Positions 24,235 to 37,600 of a stretch of DNA of 64,000 nucleotides are shown piece by piece. Each line of letters begins with the position of its first letter. Positions within the stretch are counted from its first letter, which is position 1. The position numbers were made by a program, and so were the translations under genes. Where the stretch lies: NCBI GenBank assembly GCA_947652115.1, contig OX393569.1, positions 22,164,896 through 22,228,895 of the forward strand, written 5' to 3'. The DNA is from Blastomussa wellsi (Eukaryota; Cnidaria; Anthozoa; Scleractinia; Plerogyridae). The notes beneath the pieces were generated by a model that worked only from the letters and a program-made list of their open reading frames with translations, ran no database searches and was not told where the DNA came from.

Positions 24235-27230
24235 AAGAACTTGGTTAGTTAAGATCTTGGTTATGCGAAATCTTGGTTATGCAAAATCTTGGTTAGGCAA
24301 GATCTTGGTTAAGGAAGATCTTCGTTAAAGAATCGCATGGTTATGGAAGAACTTTGCTATGCAAGATCTTGGTTATGCAAGATCTTGGTTAGGCAAGATC
24401 ATGGTTATGCAAGATCTTGGTTAGGGAAAATCTTGGTTATGCAAGATGTTTGTTAGCGAAGATGTTGGTTAAGGAAGATGTTGGTTAGGGAAGATCTTGG
24501 TTATGCAAGATCTTGGTTATGCAAGAATAGATCTTGGTTATGCAAGATCTTGGTTATGCAAGATCTTCGTTATGCAAGATCTTGGTTATGCAAGATCTTG
24601 GTTATGCAAGATCTTGGTTCGGGAAGATCTTGGTTAGGGAAGATCTTGGTTATGCAAGATCTTGGTTATGCAAGATCTTGCTTAGGCAAGATCTTGGTTA
24701 TGCAAAATCTTGGTTAGGCAAGATCTTCGTTAGGGAAGATCTTGGTTAGGGAAGATCATGGTTATGCAAGAACTTTGCTATGCAAGATCTTGGTTATGCA
24801 AGATCTTGGTTATGCAAGATCTTGGTTAGGCAAGATCTTGGTTATTCAAGATGTTGGTTAGGGAAGATGTTGGTTAGATAAGATGTTGGTTAGGGAAGAT
24901 CTTCGTTATGCAAGATCTTGGTTATGCAAGATCTTGGTTATGCAAGATATTGGTTATGCAAGATCTTGGTTATTCAAAATCTTGGTTAGGCAAGATCTTC
25001 GTTAAAGAAGATTTTTGTTAGGGAAGATCTTGGTTATGCAAGATCTTGGTTATGCAAGATCTTGGTTAGGCTAGATCTTGGTTAGGGAAAATCTTGGCTA
25101 GGGAAGATCTTGGTTCGTAAAGATCTTGGTTATGCAAGATCTTGGTTATGCAAAATCTTGGTTAGGGAATAGCTTGGTTATGCAAGAACTTGGTTAGTTA
25201 AGATCTTGGTTATGCGAAATCTTGGTTATGCAAAATGTTGGTTAGGCAAGATCTTGGTTAGGGAAGATCTTCGTTAGGGAATGTCATGGTTATGCAAGAT
25301 TTTTGCTATGCAAGATCTTGGTTATGCAAGATCTTGGTTATTCAAGATCTTGGTTAGGCAAGATCTTGGTTATGCAAGATTGTGGTTAGGGAAGATGTTG
25401 GTTAAGGAAGATGTTGGTTAGGGAAGATCTTGGTTATGCAAGATCTTGGTTATGCAAGATCTTCGTTATGCAAGATCTTGGTTATGCAAGATCTTGGTTA
25501 TGCAAGATGTAGGTTAGGGAAAATGTTGGTTAGGGAAGATGTTGGTTAGGGAAGATGTTGGTTATGCAAGATCTTGGTTATGCAAGATCTTGGTTATGCA
25601 AGATCTTGGTTATGCAAGATCTTGGTTCGGGAAGATCTTGGTTAAGGAAGATCTTGGTTATGCAAGATCTTGGTTACGCAAGATCTTGGTTATGCAAGAT
25701 CTTGGTTAGGCAAGATCTTGGTTATGCAAGATTGTGGTTAGGGAAGATGTTGGTTAAGGAAGATGTTGGTTAGGGAAGATCTTGGTTATGCAAAATCTTG
25801 GTTATGCAAGATCTTCGTTATGCAAGATCTTGGTTATGCAAGATCTTGGTTATGCAAGATGTTGGTTAGGGAAAATGTTGGTTAGGGAAGATGTTGGTTA
25901 GGGAAGATCTTGGTTATGCAAGATCTTGGTTATGCAAGATCTTCGTTATGCAAGATCTTGGTTATGCAAGATCTTGGTTCGGGAAGATCTTGGTTAGGGA
26001 AGATCTTGGTTACGCAAGATCTTGCTTAGGCAAGATCTTGGTTATGCAAAATCTTGGTTAGGCAAGATCTTCGTTAGGGAAGATCTTGGTTAGGGACGAT
26101 CATGGTTATGCAAGGACTTTGCTATGCAAGATTCTTGTTATGCAAGATCTTGGTTATGCAAAATCTTGGTTAGGCAAGATCTTGGTTAGGGAAGACCTTG
26201 GTTAGGGAAGATCATCGTTATGCAAGAACTTTGCTATGCAAGATCTTGGTTATGCAAGATCTTCGTTATGCAAGATCTTGGTTAGGCAAGATCTTGGTTA
26301 TGCAAGATGTTGGTTAGGGAAGATCTTGGTTAGGGAAGATCTTGGTTATGCAAGATCTTTGTTATGCAAGATCTTGGTGATGCAAGATCTTGGTTATGCG
26401 AGATCTCGGTTCGGGAATCTCTTGGTTATGCAAGATCTTGCTTAGGAAAGATCTTAGTTATGCAAAATCTTTGTTAGGGAAGATCTTGGTTCGGGAATAT
26501 TTTGGTTAGGAAAGATCTCGCTTATGCAAGATCTTGGTTAGGGAAGATCTTGGTTAGGCAAGATCTTGGTTAAGCAAGATCTTGGTTATGCAAGATCTTG
26601 GTTATGCAAGATCTTGGTTATTGAAGATCTTGGTTTTGCAAGATCTTGGTTATGCAAGATCTTGGTTATGGAAGATCTTGCTTAGGGAAGATCTTGGATA
26701 TGAAAAATCGTGGTTAGGCAAGATCTTCGTTAGGGAAGATCTTGATTAGGGAAAATCTTGGTTATGCAAGATCTTCGTTATGCAAGATCTTGGTTATGCG
26801 AGATCTTGGTTAAGTAAGATCTTGGTTAGGGAAGATCTTGGTTATGCAAGATCTTGGTTAGGCAAGATCTTGGTTATGCAAGATCTTGGTTAGGCAAGAT
26901 CTTGGTTATCAAGATCTTGGTTAGGCAAGATCTTGGTTATGCAAGATCTTGGTTATGCAAGATCTTGGTTCGGGAAGATCTTGGTTAGGGAAGATCTTGG
27001 TTATGCAAAATCTTTGTTATGCAAAATCTTGGTGATGCAAGATCTTGGTTAGGCCTTATCTTGGTTATGCAAGATCTTGGTTATGCAAGATCTTTGTTAG
27101 GGAAGATCTTAGGTATGCAAGATCTTGGTTAGGCAAGATCTTGGTTAGGGAAGATCTTGGCTAGGCAAGATCTTGGTTCGTAAAGATCTTGGTTATGCAA
27201 GATCTTGGTTAGGGTAGATCTTGGTTATGC
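24235..27230 (+). repeat. Three-kb HOR triplet, copy 2 (2996 bp)
   Basis: Its module pair is at 24235 and 25184. It carries the 21-bp unit at 24523 and the 15-bp unit at 26896. An extra segment of about 336 bp (21 units) at roughly 25,700-26,030, which repeats the GATTGTGG and GATGTT series just before it, is absent from copy 3, so the offset between copies changes from 2996 to 2660 bp there. Confidence 0.85.
24523..24543 (+). repeat. 21-bp unit, copy in triplet copy 2
   Basis: It is identical in sequence and context to the unit at 21879. Confidence 0.9.
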
Positions 27231-29600
27231 AAGAACTTGGTTAGTTAAGATCTTGGTTATGCGAAATCTTGGTTATGCAAAATCTTGGTTAGGCAAGATC
27301 TTGGTTAAGGAAGATCTTCGTTAAAGAATCGCATGGTTATGGAAGAACTTTGCTATGCAAGATCTTGGTTATGCAAGATCTTGGTTAGGCAAGATCATGG
27401 TTATGCAAGATCTTGGTTAGGGAAAATCTTGGTTATGCAAGATGTTTGTTAGCGAAGATGTTGGTTAAGGAAGATGTTGGTTAGGGAAGATCTTGGTTAT
27501 GCAAGATCTTGGTTATGCAAGAATAGATCTTGGTTATGCAAGATCTTGGTTATGCAAGATCTTCGTTATGCAAGATCTTGGTTATGCAAGATCTTGGTTA
27601 TGCAAGATCTTGGTTCGGGAAGATCTTGGTTAGGGAAGATCTTGGTTATGCAAGATCTTGGTTATGCAAGATCTTGCTTAGGCAAGATCTTGGTTATGCA
27701 AAATCTTGGTTAGGCAAGATCTTCGTTAGGGAAGATCTTGGTTAGGGAAGATCATGGTTATGCAAGAACTTTGCTATGCAAGATCTTGGTTATGCAAGAT
27801 CTTGGTTATGCAAGATCTTGGTTAGGCAAGATCTTGGTTATTCAAGATGTTGGTTAGGGAAGATGTTGGTTAGATAAGATGTTGGTTAGGGAAGATCTTC
27901 GTTATGCAAGATCTTGGTTATGCAAGATCTTGGTTATGCAAGATATTGGTTATGCAAGATCTTGGTTATTCAAAATCTTGGTTAGGCAAGATCTTCGTTA
28001 AAGAAGATTTTTGTTAGGGAAGATCTTGGTTATGCAAGATCTTGGTTATGCAAGATCTTGGTTAGGCTAGATCTTGGTTAGGGAAAATCTTGGCTAGGGA
28101 AGATCTTGGTTCGTAAAGATCTTGGTTATGCAAGATCTTGGTTATGCAAAATCTTGGTTAGGGAATAGCTTGGTTATGCAAGAACTTGGTTAGTTAAGAT
28201 CTTGGTTATGCGAAATCTTGGTTATGCAAAATGTTGGTTAGGCAAGATCTTGGTTAGGGAAGATCTTCGTTAGGGAATGTCATGGTTATGCAAGATTTTT
28301 GCTATGCAAGATCTTGGTTATGCAAGATCTTGGTTATTCAAGATCTTGGTTAGGCAAGATCTTGGTTATGCAAGATTGTGGTTAGGGAAGATGTTGGTTA
28401 AGGAAGATGTTGGTTAGGGAAGATCTTGGTTATGCAAGATCTTGGTTATGCAAGATCTTCGTTATGCAAGATCTTGGTTATGCAAGATCTTGGTTATGCA
28501 AGATGTAGGTTAGGGAAAATGTTGGTTAGGGAAGATGTTGGTTAGGGAAGATGTTGGTTATGCAAGATCTTGGTTATGCAAGATCTTGGTTATGCAAGAT
28601 CTTGGTTATGCAAGATCTTGGTTCGGGAAGATCTTGGTTAAGGAAGATCTTGGTTATGCAAGATCTTGGTTACGCAAGATCTTGCTTAGGCAAGATCTTG
28701 GTTATGCAAAATCTTGGTTAGGCAAGATCTTCGTTAGGGAAGATCTTGGTTAGGGACGATCATGGTTATGCAAGGACTTTGCTATGGAAGATTCTTGTTA
28801 TGCAAGATCTTGGTTATGCAAAATCTTGGTTAGGCAAGATCTTGGTTAGGGAAGACCTTGGTTAGGGAAGATCATCGTTATGCAAGAACTTTGCTATGCA
28901 AGATCTTGGTTATGCAAGATCTTCGTTATGCAAGATCTTGGTTAGGCAAGATCTTGGTTATGCAAGATGTTGGTTAGGGAAGATGTTGGTTAGGGAAGAT
29001 CTTGGTTATGCAAGATCTTGGTTATGCAAGATCTTGGTGATGCAAAATCTTGGTTATGCGAGATCTCGGTTCGGGAATCTCTTGGTTATGCAAGATCTTG
29101 CTTAGGAAAGATCTTGGTTATGCAAAATCTTTGTTAGGGAAGATCTTGGTTCGGGAATATCTTGGTTAGGAAAGATCTCGCTTATGCAAGATCTTGGTTA
29201 GGGAAGATCTTGGTTAGGCAAGATCTAGGTTAAGCAAGATCTTGGTTATGCAAGATCTTGGTTATGCAAGATCTTTGTTATTGAAGATCTTGGTTTTGCA
29301 AGATCTTGGTTATGCAAGATCTTGGTTATGGAAGATCTTGCTTAGCGAAGATCTTGGATATGAAAAATCGTGGTTAGGCAAGATCTTCGTTAGGGAAGAT
29401 CTTGATTAGGTAAAATCTTGGTTATGCAAGATCTTCGTTATGCAAGATCTTGGTTATGCGAGATCTTGGTTAAGTAAGATCTTGGTTAGGGAAGATCTTG
29501 GTTATGCAAGATCTTGGTAAGGCAAGATCTTGGTTATGCAAGATCTTGGTTAGGCAAGATCTTGGTTATCAAGATCTTGGTTAGGCAAGATCTTGGTTAT
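27231..29600 (+). repeat. Three-kb HOR triplet, copy 3 (end fuzzy)
   Basis: Its module pair is at 27231 and 28180, with the 21-bp unit at 27519 and the 15-bp unit at 29556. It matches copy 2 at an offset of 2996 bp, then 2660 bp. After about 29,600 the order of variants switches to the CATGCTCATGC module of the 4.3 kb repeat, so the end is a junction between HOR types. Confidence 0.8.
27519..27539 (+). repeat. 21-bp unit, copy in triplet copy 3
   Basis: It is identical in sequence and context to the unit at 21879. Confidence 0.9.
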
Positions 29601-31440
29601 GCAAGATCTTGGTTATGCAAGATCTTGGTTCGGGAAGATCTTGGTTAGGGAAGATCTTGGTTATGCAAGATCTTTGTTATGCAAAATCTTGGTGATGCAA
29701 GATCTTTGTTATGCAAGATCTTGGTTATGCAAGATCTTGGTTATGCAAGATCATGCTCATGCAAAATCTTGGTTATGCAAGATCTTGGTTATGCAAGATC
29801 TTGGTTATGCAAGATCTTGCTTAGGGAAGATCTCTGTTATGCAAGATCTTGGTTATGCAAGATCTTTGTTAGGGAAGATCTTGGTTATGGAAGATCTTGG
29901 TTAGTGATGATCTTGGTTAGGGAACATCTTGGCTAGGCAAGATCTTGGTTCGTAAAGATCTTGGTTATGCAAGATCTTGGTTAGGGTAGATCTTGGTTAC
30001 GCAAGATCTTGGTTAGGCAAGATCTTGGTTATGCAAGATCTTGGTTATGCAAGATCTTGGTTATGCAAGATCTTGGTTAGGCAAGATCTTGGTTATGCAA
30101 GAAGTTGGTTAGAGAAGATTTTGGTTAGAGAAGATGTTGGTTAGGGAAGATCTTGGTAATGCAAGAACTTGGTTATGCAAGATCTTGGTTATGCAAGATG
30201 TTGGTTAGGGAAGATGTTGGTTAGGGAAGATGTTGGTTAGGGAATATCTTGGTTATGCAAGATCTTGGTTATGCAAGATCTTGGTTCGGGAAGATCTTGG
30301 TTAGGGAAGATCTTGGTTAGGGAAGATCTTGGTTATGCACGATCTTGGTTATACAAGATCTTGGTTATGCAAGATCTTGGTTATGCAAGATCCTGATTAG
30401 GCATGATCTTGGTTATGCAAGATCTTGGTTATGCAAGATCTTTGTTAGGGAAGATCTTGGTTATGCAAGATCTTGGTTAGGCAAGATCTTCGTTAGGGAA
30501 CATCTTGGCTAGGCAAGATCTTGGTTCGTAAAAATCTTGGTTATGCAAGATCTTGGTTAGGGTAGATCTTGGTTATGCAAGATCTTGGTTATGCAAGATC
30601 TTGGTTAGGCAAGATCTTGGTTATGCAAGATCTTGGTTATGCAAGATCTTGGTTATGCAACATCTTGGTTAGGCAAGATCTTGGTTATGCAAGATGTTGG
30701 TTAGAGAAGATGTTGGTTAGGGAAGATGTTGGTTAGGGAAGATCTTGGTTATGCAAGATCTTGGTTATGCAAGATCTTGGTTATGCAAGATGTTGGTTAG
30801 GGAAGATGTTGGTTAGGGAAGATCTTGGTTATGCAAGATCTTGGTTAGGCAAGATCTTGGTTATGTTAGATCTTGGTTAGGCAAGATCTTGGTTATCAAG
30901 ATCTTGGTTAGGCAAGATCTTGGTTATGCAAGATCTTGGTTCGGGAAGATCTTGGTTAGGGAAGATCTTGTTTATGGAAGATCTTGGTTATGCAAGATCT
31001 TTTTTATGCAAAATCTTGGTGATGCAAGATCTCTGTTATGCAAGATCTTGGTTATGCAAGATCTTGGTTATGCAAGATCATGCTCATGCAAAATCTTTGT
31101 TATGCAAGATCTTGGTTAGTGATGATCTTGGTTATGCGAGATCTTGGGTATGCAAGATCATGGTTAGGGAAGATCTTGGTTATGCAAGATCTTGGTTAGG
31201 CAAGACCTTGGTTACGCAAGATCTTGGTTATGCAAGATCTTGGTTAGGCAAGATCTTGGTTATGCAAGATCTTGGTCAGGGAAGATCTTGGTTATCCAAA
31301 ATCTTGGTTATGCAAGATCTTGGTTATGCAAGATCTTGGTTATGAAAGATCTTGGTTATGCCAGATCTTGGTTATGTAAGATCTTGGTTAGGGAAGATCT
31401 TGGTTATGCAATATCTTGGTTAGGCAAGATCTTGGTTATG
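29601..31440 (+). repeat. Junction block reusing 4.3 kb and 1.95 kb HOR modules
   Basis: About 29,640-30,090 follows the order seen at about 2,965-3,410: GTGATGC, CATGCTCATGC, AGTGATGATC, GGAACATCTTGG, GGTTCGTAAAG. About 30,900-31,330 follows the order at 15,217-15,550: CATGCTCATGC, AGTGATGATC, GGGTATGC, GACCTTGGTTACGC, GGTCAGGG, TATCC. The block therefore joins pieces now separated by more than 10 kb. It holds the last TATC-type 15-bp unit (30883). Confidence 0.75.
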
Positions 31441-34400
31441 CAAGATCTTGCTTAGGCAAGATCTTGGTTATGCAAAATCTTGGTTAGGCAAGATCTTCGT
31501 TAGGGAAGATCTTAGTTAGGGAAGATCATGGTTATGCAAGAACTTTGCTATGCAAGATCTTGGTTATGCAAGATCTTGGTTATTCAAGATGTTGGTTAGG
31601 GAAGATGTTGGTTAGATAAGATGTTGGTTAGGGAAGATGTTGGTTAGATAAGATGTTGGTTAGGGAAGATCTTGGTTATGCAAGATCTTGGTTATGGAAG
31701 ATCTTGGTTATGCAAGATCTTGGTTAGGGAAGATCTTGGTTATGCAAGATCTTGGTTAGGCAAATTCTTGGCTAGGGAAGATCTTGGCTAGGCAAGATCT
31801 TGGTTCGGGAAGATCTTGGTTTTGCAAGATCTTGGTTAGGCAAGATCTTGGTTATGCAAGATCTTGGTTAGGGAAGATCTTGGTTATGAAAAGATCTTGG
31901 TTATGCAAGATCTTGGTTATGCAAGATCTTGGTTATGCAAGATCTTGGTTAGGCAAGATCTTGGTTATGCAAGATCTTGGTTATGCAAGATCTTGGTTAT
32001 GCAAGATCTTGGATAGGCAAGATCTTGGTTATGCAAGATCTTCCTTATGCAAGATCTTTGTTAGGGAAGATCTTGGTTATGCAAGATCTTGGTTAAGCAA
32101 GATCTTGGTTAGGGAAGATCTTGGCTAGGCAAGATCTTGGTTTTGCAAGATCTTGGTTATACAAGATTTTGGTTTTGCAAGATCTTGGTTATGCAAGATC
32201 TTGGTTAGGCAAGATCTTGGTTAGGCAAGATCTTGGTTAGGCAAGATCTTGGTTCAAAAAGATCTTGCTTAGGGAAGATCTTGGTTTTGCAAGAACTTGG
32301 TTATACAAGATCTTGGTTTTGCAAGATCTTGGTTATGCAAGATCTTGGTTAGGCAAGATCTTGGTTAGGCAAGATCTTGGTTCAGGAAGATCTTGGTTAG
32401 GGAAGATCTTGGTTTTGCAGGATCTTGGTTATACAAGATCTTGGTTTTGCAAGATCTTGGTTATGCAAGATCTTGGTTAGGGCAGATCTTGGTTATGCAA
32501 GAACTTGGTTATGCAAGATCTTGGTTATGCAAGATCTTGGTTATGCCAGATCTTGGTTATGCAAGATCTTGGTTAGGAGGGATCTTTGTTCAGGAAGATC
32601 TTGGTTAGGGAAAATCTTGGTTTTGCAAGATCTTGGTTATACAAGATCTTGGTTTTGCAAGATCTTGGTTATGCAAGATCTTGGTTAGGGAAGATCTTGG
32701 TTATGCAAGAACTTGGTTACGGAAGATCTTGGTTATGCATGACCTTGGTTAGGGAAGATCTTGGTTAGGCAAGATCTTCGTTAGGGAAGATCTTGGTTAG
32801 GAAAGATCTCGGTTATGCAAGATCTTGGTTATGGAAGATCTTGGTTTTTCAAGATCTTGGTTAGGCAAGATCTTGGTTAGGCAAGCTCTTGGTTAGGCAA
32901 GATCTTGGTTAGGCAAGATCTTGGTTCGGGAAAATCTTGGTTAGGCAAGATCTTGGTTAGGGAAGATCTTGGTTATGCAAGATCTTGGTTATGCAAGATC
33001 TTGGTTATGCAAGATCTTGGTTATGCAAAATCTTGGTTAGGCAAGATCTTCGTTATGCAAGATCTTGGTTATGCAAGATCTTGGTTATGCAAGATCTTGG
33101 TTATGCAAGATCTTGGTTAGGAAAGATCTTGGTTATGCAAGATCTTGCTTAGGGAAGATCTTGGTTATGCAAAATCGTGGTTAGGCAAGATCTTCGTTAG
33201 AGAAGATCTTGATTAGGGAAGATCTTGGTTATGCAAGATCTTGGTTATGAAAGATCTACGTTATGCCAGATCTTGGTTATGTAAGATCTTGGTTAGGGAA
33301 GATCTTGGTTATGCAATATCTTGGTTAGGCAAGATCTTGGTTATTCAAGATCTTGCTTAGGCAAGATCTTGGTTATGCAAAATCTTGGTTAGGCAAGATC
33401 TTCGTTAGGGAAGATCTTGGTTAGGGAAGATCATGGTTATGCAAGAACTTTGCTATGCAAGATCTTGGTTATGCAAGATCTTGGTTATTCAAGATGTTGG
33501 TTAGGGAAGATGTTGGTTAGATAAGATGTTGGTTAGGGAAGATCTTGGTTAGATAAGATGTTGGTTAGGGAAGATATTGGTTATGCAAGATCTTGGTTAT
33601 GGAAGATCTTGGTTATGCAAGATCTTGGTTAGGGAAGATCTTGGTTATGCAAGATCTTGGTTAGGCAAATTCTTGGCTAGGGAAGATCTTGGCTAGGCAA
33701 GATCTTGGTTCGGGAAGATCTTGGTTTTGCAAGATGTTGGTTAGGCAAGATCTTGGTTATGCAAGATCTTGGTTAGGGAAGATCTTGGTTATGAAAAGAT
33801 CTTGGTTATGCAAGATCTTGGTTATGCAAGATCTTGGTTATGCAAGATCTTGGTTAGGCAAGATCTTGGTTATGCAAGATCTTGGTTATGCAAGATCTTG
33901 GTTATGCAAGATCTTGGTTATGCAAGATCTTGGTTAGGCAAGATCTTGGTTATGCAAGATCTTCGTTATGCAAGATCTTGGTTAGAGAAGATCATGGTTA
34001 TGCAAGAACTTTGCTATGCAAGATCTTGGTTATGCAAGATCTTGGTTATTCAAGATGTTGGTTAGGGAAGATGTTGGTTAGATAAGATGTTGGTTAGGGA
34101 AGATCTTGGTTAGATAAGATGTTGGTTACGGAAGATATTGGTTATGCAAGATCTTGGTTATGGAAGATCTTGGTTATGCAAGATCTTGGTTAGGGAAGAT
34201 CTTGGTTATGCAAGATCTTGGTTAGGCAAATTCTTGGCTAGGGAAGATCTTGGCTAGGCAAGATCTTGGTTCGGGAAGATCTTGGTTTTGCAAGATGTTG
34301 GTTAGGCAAGATCTTGGTTATGCAAGATCTTGGTTAGGGAAGATCTTGGTTATGAAAAGATCTTGGTTATGCAAGATCTTGGTTATGCAAGATCTTGGTT

Positions 34401-34600
34401 ATGCAAGATCTTGGTTAGGCAAGATCTTGGTTATGCAAGATCTTGGTTATGCAAGATCTTGGTTATGCAAGATCTTGGTTATGCAAGATCTTGGTTAGGC
34501 AAGATCTTGGTTATGCAAGATCTTCGTTATGCAAGATCTTTGTTAGGGAAGATCTTGGTTATGCAAGATCTTGGTTAAGCAAGATCTTGGTTAGGGAAGA
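31441..34600 (+). repeat. Transition zone with a 561-bp doublet
   Basis: A block around GGCTAGGGAAGATCTTGGCTAGG followed by the 17-bp unit occurs near 31,770, 33,675 and 34,236, offsets of 1905 and 561 bp (119 and 35 units, plus one base each). The last two form a tandem doublet (about 33,418-34,540). Between 32,150 and 32,900 the units with tails TTTGC, TATAC and CAGG resemble the P module of the right domain (38.0-38.3 kb). This is where left-type and right-type unit vocabularies meet. Confidence 0.78.
31874..31890 (+). repeat. 17-bp unit (tail TATGAA), lineage
   Basis: One A is added at the unit junction. Copies are at 33779-33795 and 34340-34356, each in the same block of the transition zone. 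The doublet and its relative therefore share one insertion event. Confidence 0.88.
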
Positions 34601-37600
34601 TCTTGGCTAGGCAAAATCTTGGTTTTGCAAGATCTTGGTTATACAAGATCTTGGTTTTGCAAGATGTTGGTTATGCAAGATCTTGGTTATGCAAGATCTT
34701 GGTTATGCAATATCTTGGTTATGCAAGATCTTGGTTATGCAAGATCATGCTTATGCAAGATCTTGGTTATGCAAGATCTTGGTTCGGGAAGATGTTGGTT
34801 AGGAAAGATCTTGGATATGCAAGATCTTGGTTATGCAAGATCATGTTTATGCAAAATCTTGGTTATGCAAGATCTTGGTTAGGGAAGATCTTGGTTAGTG
34901 AAGATCTTGGTTATGCGAGATCTTGGTTAGGCAAGATCTTGGTTATGCAAGATCTTGGTTATACAAGATCTTGGTTATGCAAGATCTTGGTTAGGGAAGA
35001 TCTTGGTTATGCAAGATCTTGGTTATGCAAGATGTTGGTTAGGGAAGATGTTGGTTAGGGAAGATGTTGGTTAGGGAAGATCTTGGTTATGCAAGATCTT
35101 GGTTATGCAAGATCTTGGTTATGCAAGAACTTGGTTAGTTAAGATCTTGGTTATGCGCAATCTTGGTTTTGCAAAATCTTGGTTAGGCAAGACATTGGAT
35201 AGGGAAGATCTTCGTTAGGGAATCTGATGGTTATGCAAGAACTTTGCTATGCAAGATCTTGGTTATGCAAGATCTTGGTTATGCCAGATCTTGGTAATGC
35301 AAGATGTTGGTTAGGGAAGATGTTGGTTATGCAAGATCTTGGTTAGGGTAGATCTTGGTTGTGCAAGATCTTGGTTATGCAAGATCTTGGTTATGCAAGA
35401 TCTCGGTTATGCAAGATCTTGGTTATGCAAAATCTTGGTTAGGCAAGATCTTGTTTAAGGAAGATCTTGGTTAGGGAAGATCATGGTTATGCAAGATCTT
35501 GGTTATGCAAGATCTTTGTTAGGGAAGATGATGGTTAGGAAAGATCTTGGTTATGCACGATCTTGGTTATGCAAGATCTTGGTTATGCAAGATCATGCTT
35601 ATGCAAGATCTTGGTTATGCAAGATCTTGGTTCGGGAAGATGTTGGTTAGGAAAGATCTTGGATATGCAAGATCTTGGTTATGCAAGATCTTGGTTATGC
35701 AAGATTTTGGTAATGCAAGATGTTGGTTAGGGAAGATGTTGGTTATGCAAGATCTTGGTTAGGGTAGATCTTGGTTGTGCAAGATCTTTGTTATGCAAGA
35801 TCTTGGTTATGCAAGATCTCGGTTATGCAAAATCTTGGTTATGCAAAACCTTGGTTAGGCAAGATCTTGTTTAAGGAAGATCTTGGTTAGGGAAGATCAT
35901 GGTTATGCAAGATCTTGGTTATGCAAGATCTTTGTTAGGGAAGATGTTGGTTAGGAAAGATCTTGGTTATGCAAGATCTTGGTTATGCAAGATCATGCTT
36001 ATGCAAGATCTTGGTTATGCAAGACTTTGGTTCGGGAAGATGTTGGTTAGGAAAGATCTTGGATATGCAAGATCTTGGTTATGCAAGATCTTGGTTATGC
36101 AAGATCATGCTTATCCAAAATCTTGGTTATGCAAGATCTTGGTTAGGGAAGATCTTGGTTAGTGAAGATCTTGGTTATGCGAGATCTTGGTTAGGCAAGA
36201 TATTGGTTATGCAAGATCTTGGTTAGGCAAGATCTTGGTTACGCAAGATCTTGGTTATGCAAGATCTTTGTTAGGCAAGATCTTGGTTATGCAAGATCTT
36301 GGTTAGGGAAGATCTTGGTTTTGCAAGATCTTGGTTAGGCAACGTCTTGGTTAGTGAAGATCTTGGTTAGGCAAGATCTTGGTTCGGGAAGATCTTGGTT
36401 ATGCAAGATCTTGGTTATGCAAGATCTTGGTTATGCAAGATCTTGGTTATGCAAGATCATGCTTATGCAAGATCTTGGTTATGCAAGATCTTGGTTCGGG
36501 AAGATGTTGGTTAGGAAAGATCTTGGATATGCAAGATCTTGGTTATGCAAGATCATGTTTATGCAAAATCTTGGTTATGCAAGATCTTGGTTAGGGAAGA
36601 TCTTGGTTAGTGAAGATCTTGGTTATGCGAGATCTTGGTTAGGCAAGATCTTGGTTATGCAAGATCTTGGTTATACAAGATCTTGGTTATGCAAGATCTT
36701 GGTTAGATAAGATCTTGGTTATGCAAGATCTTGGTTATGCAAGATGTTGGTTAGGGAAGATGTTGGTTAGGGAAGATGTTGGTTAGGGAAGATCTTGGTT
36801 ATGCAAGATCTTGGTCATGCAAGATCTTGGTTATGCAAGAACTTGGTTAGTTAAGATCTTGGTTATGCGCAATCTTGGTTTTGCAAAATCTTGGTTAGGC
36901 AAGACATTGGATAGGGAAGATCTTCGTTAGGGAATCTGATGGTTATGCAAGAACTTTGCTATGCAAGATCTTGGTTATGCAAGATCTTGGTTATGCCAGA
37001 TCTTAGTAATGCAAGATGTTGGTTACGGAAGATGTTGGTTATGCAAGATCTTGGTTAGGGTAGATCTTGGTTGTGCAAGATCTTGGTTATGCAAGATCTT
37101 GGTTATGCAAGATCTCGGTTATGCAAGATCTTGGTTATGCAAAATCTTGGTTAGGCAAGATCTTGTTTAAGGAAGATTTTGGTTAGGGAAGATCATGGTT
37201 ATGCAAGATCTTGGTTATGCCAGATCTTGGTAATGCAAGATGTTGGTTAGGGAAGATGTTGGTTATGCAAGATCTTGGTTAGGGTAGATCTTGGTTGTGC
37301 AAGATCTCGGTTATGCAAGATCTTGGTTATGCAAAATCTTGGTTAGGCAAGATCTTGTTTAAGGAAGATCTTGGTTAGGGAAGATCATGGTTATGCAAGA
37401 TCTTGGTTATGCAAGATCTTTGTTAGGGAAGATGTTGGTTAGGAAAGATCTTGGTTATGCAAGATCATGCTTATGCAAGATCTTGGTTATGCAAGATCTT
37501 GGTTCGGGAAGATGTTGGTTAGGCAAGATCTTGGTTATGCAAGATCTTGGTTAGGCAAGATCTTGGTTACGCAAGATCTTGGTTATGCAAGATCTTTGTT

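Larger units (their letters stand above)
1..31440 (+). repeat. Left domain: mosaic of related higher-order repeats
   Basis: This domain is defined by shared modules rather than one period. A diagnostic module (unit starting AAGAAC, next tail TTAGTT, then a unit ending GCG followed by AAATC) occurs at 1841, 6160, 12589, 21591, 22540, 24235, 25184, 27231 and 28180. Other signatures are the 15-bp units with tail TATC, the GTGATGC tail followed by GATCTCTG or GATCTTTG, and the pair CATGCTCATGC then AAAATC. These recur at many places here and are mostly absent from the right domain. The right boundary is gradual: after about 31.4 kb, units with tail TTTGC and GGTTCAGG, typical of the right domain, become common. 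Confidence 0.85.
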
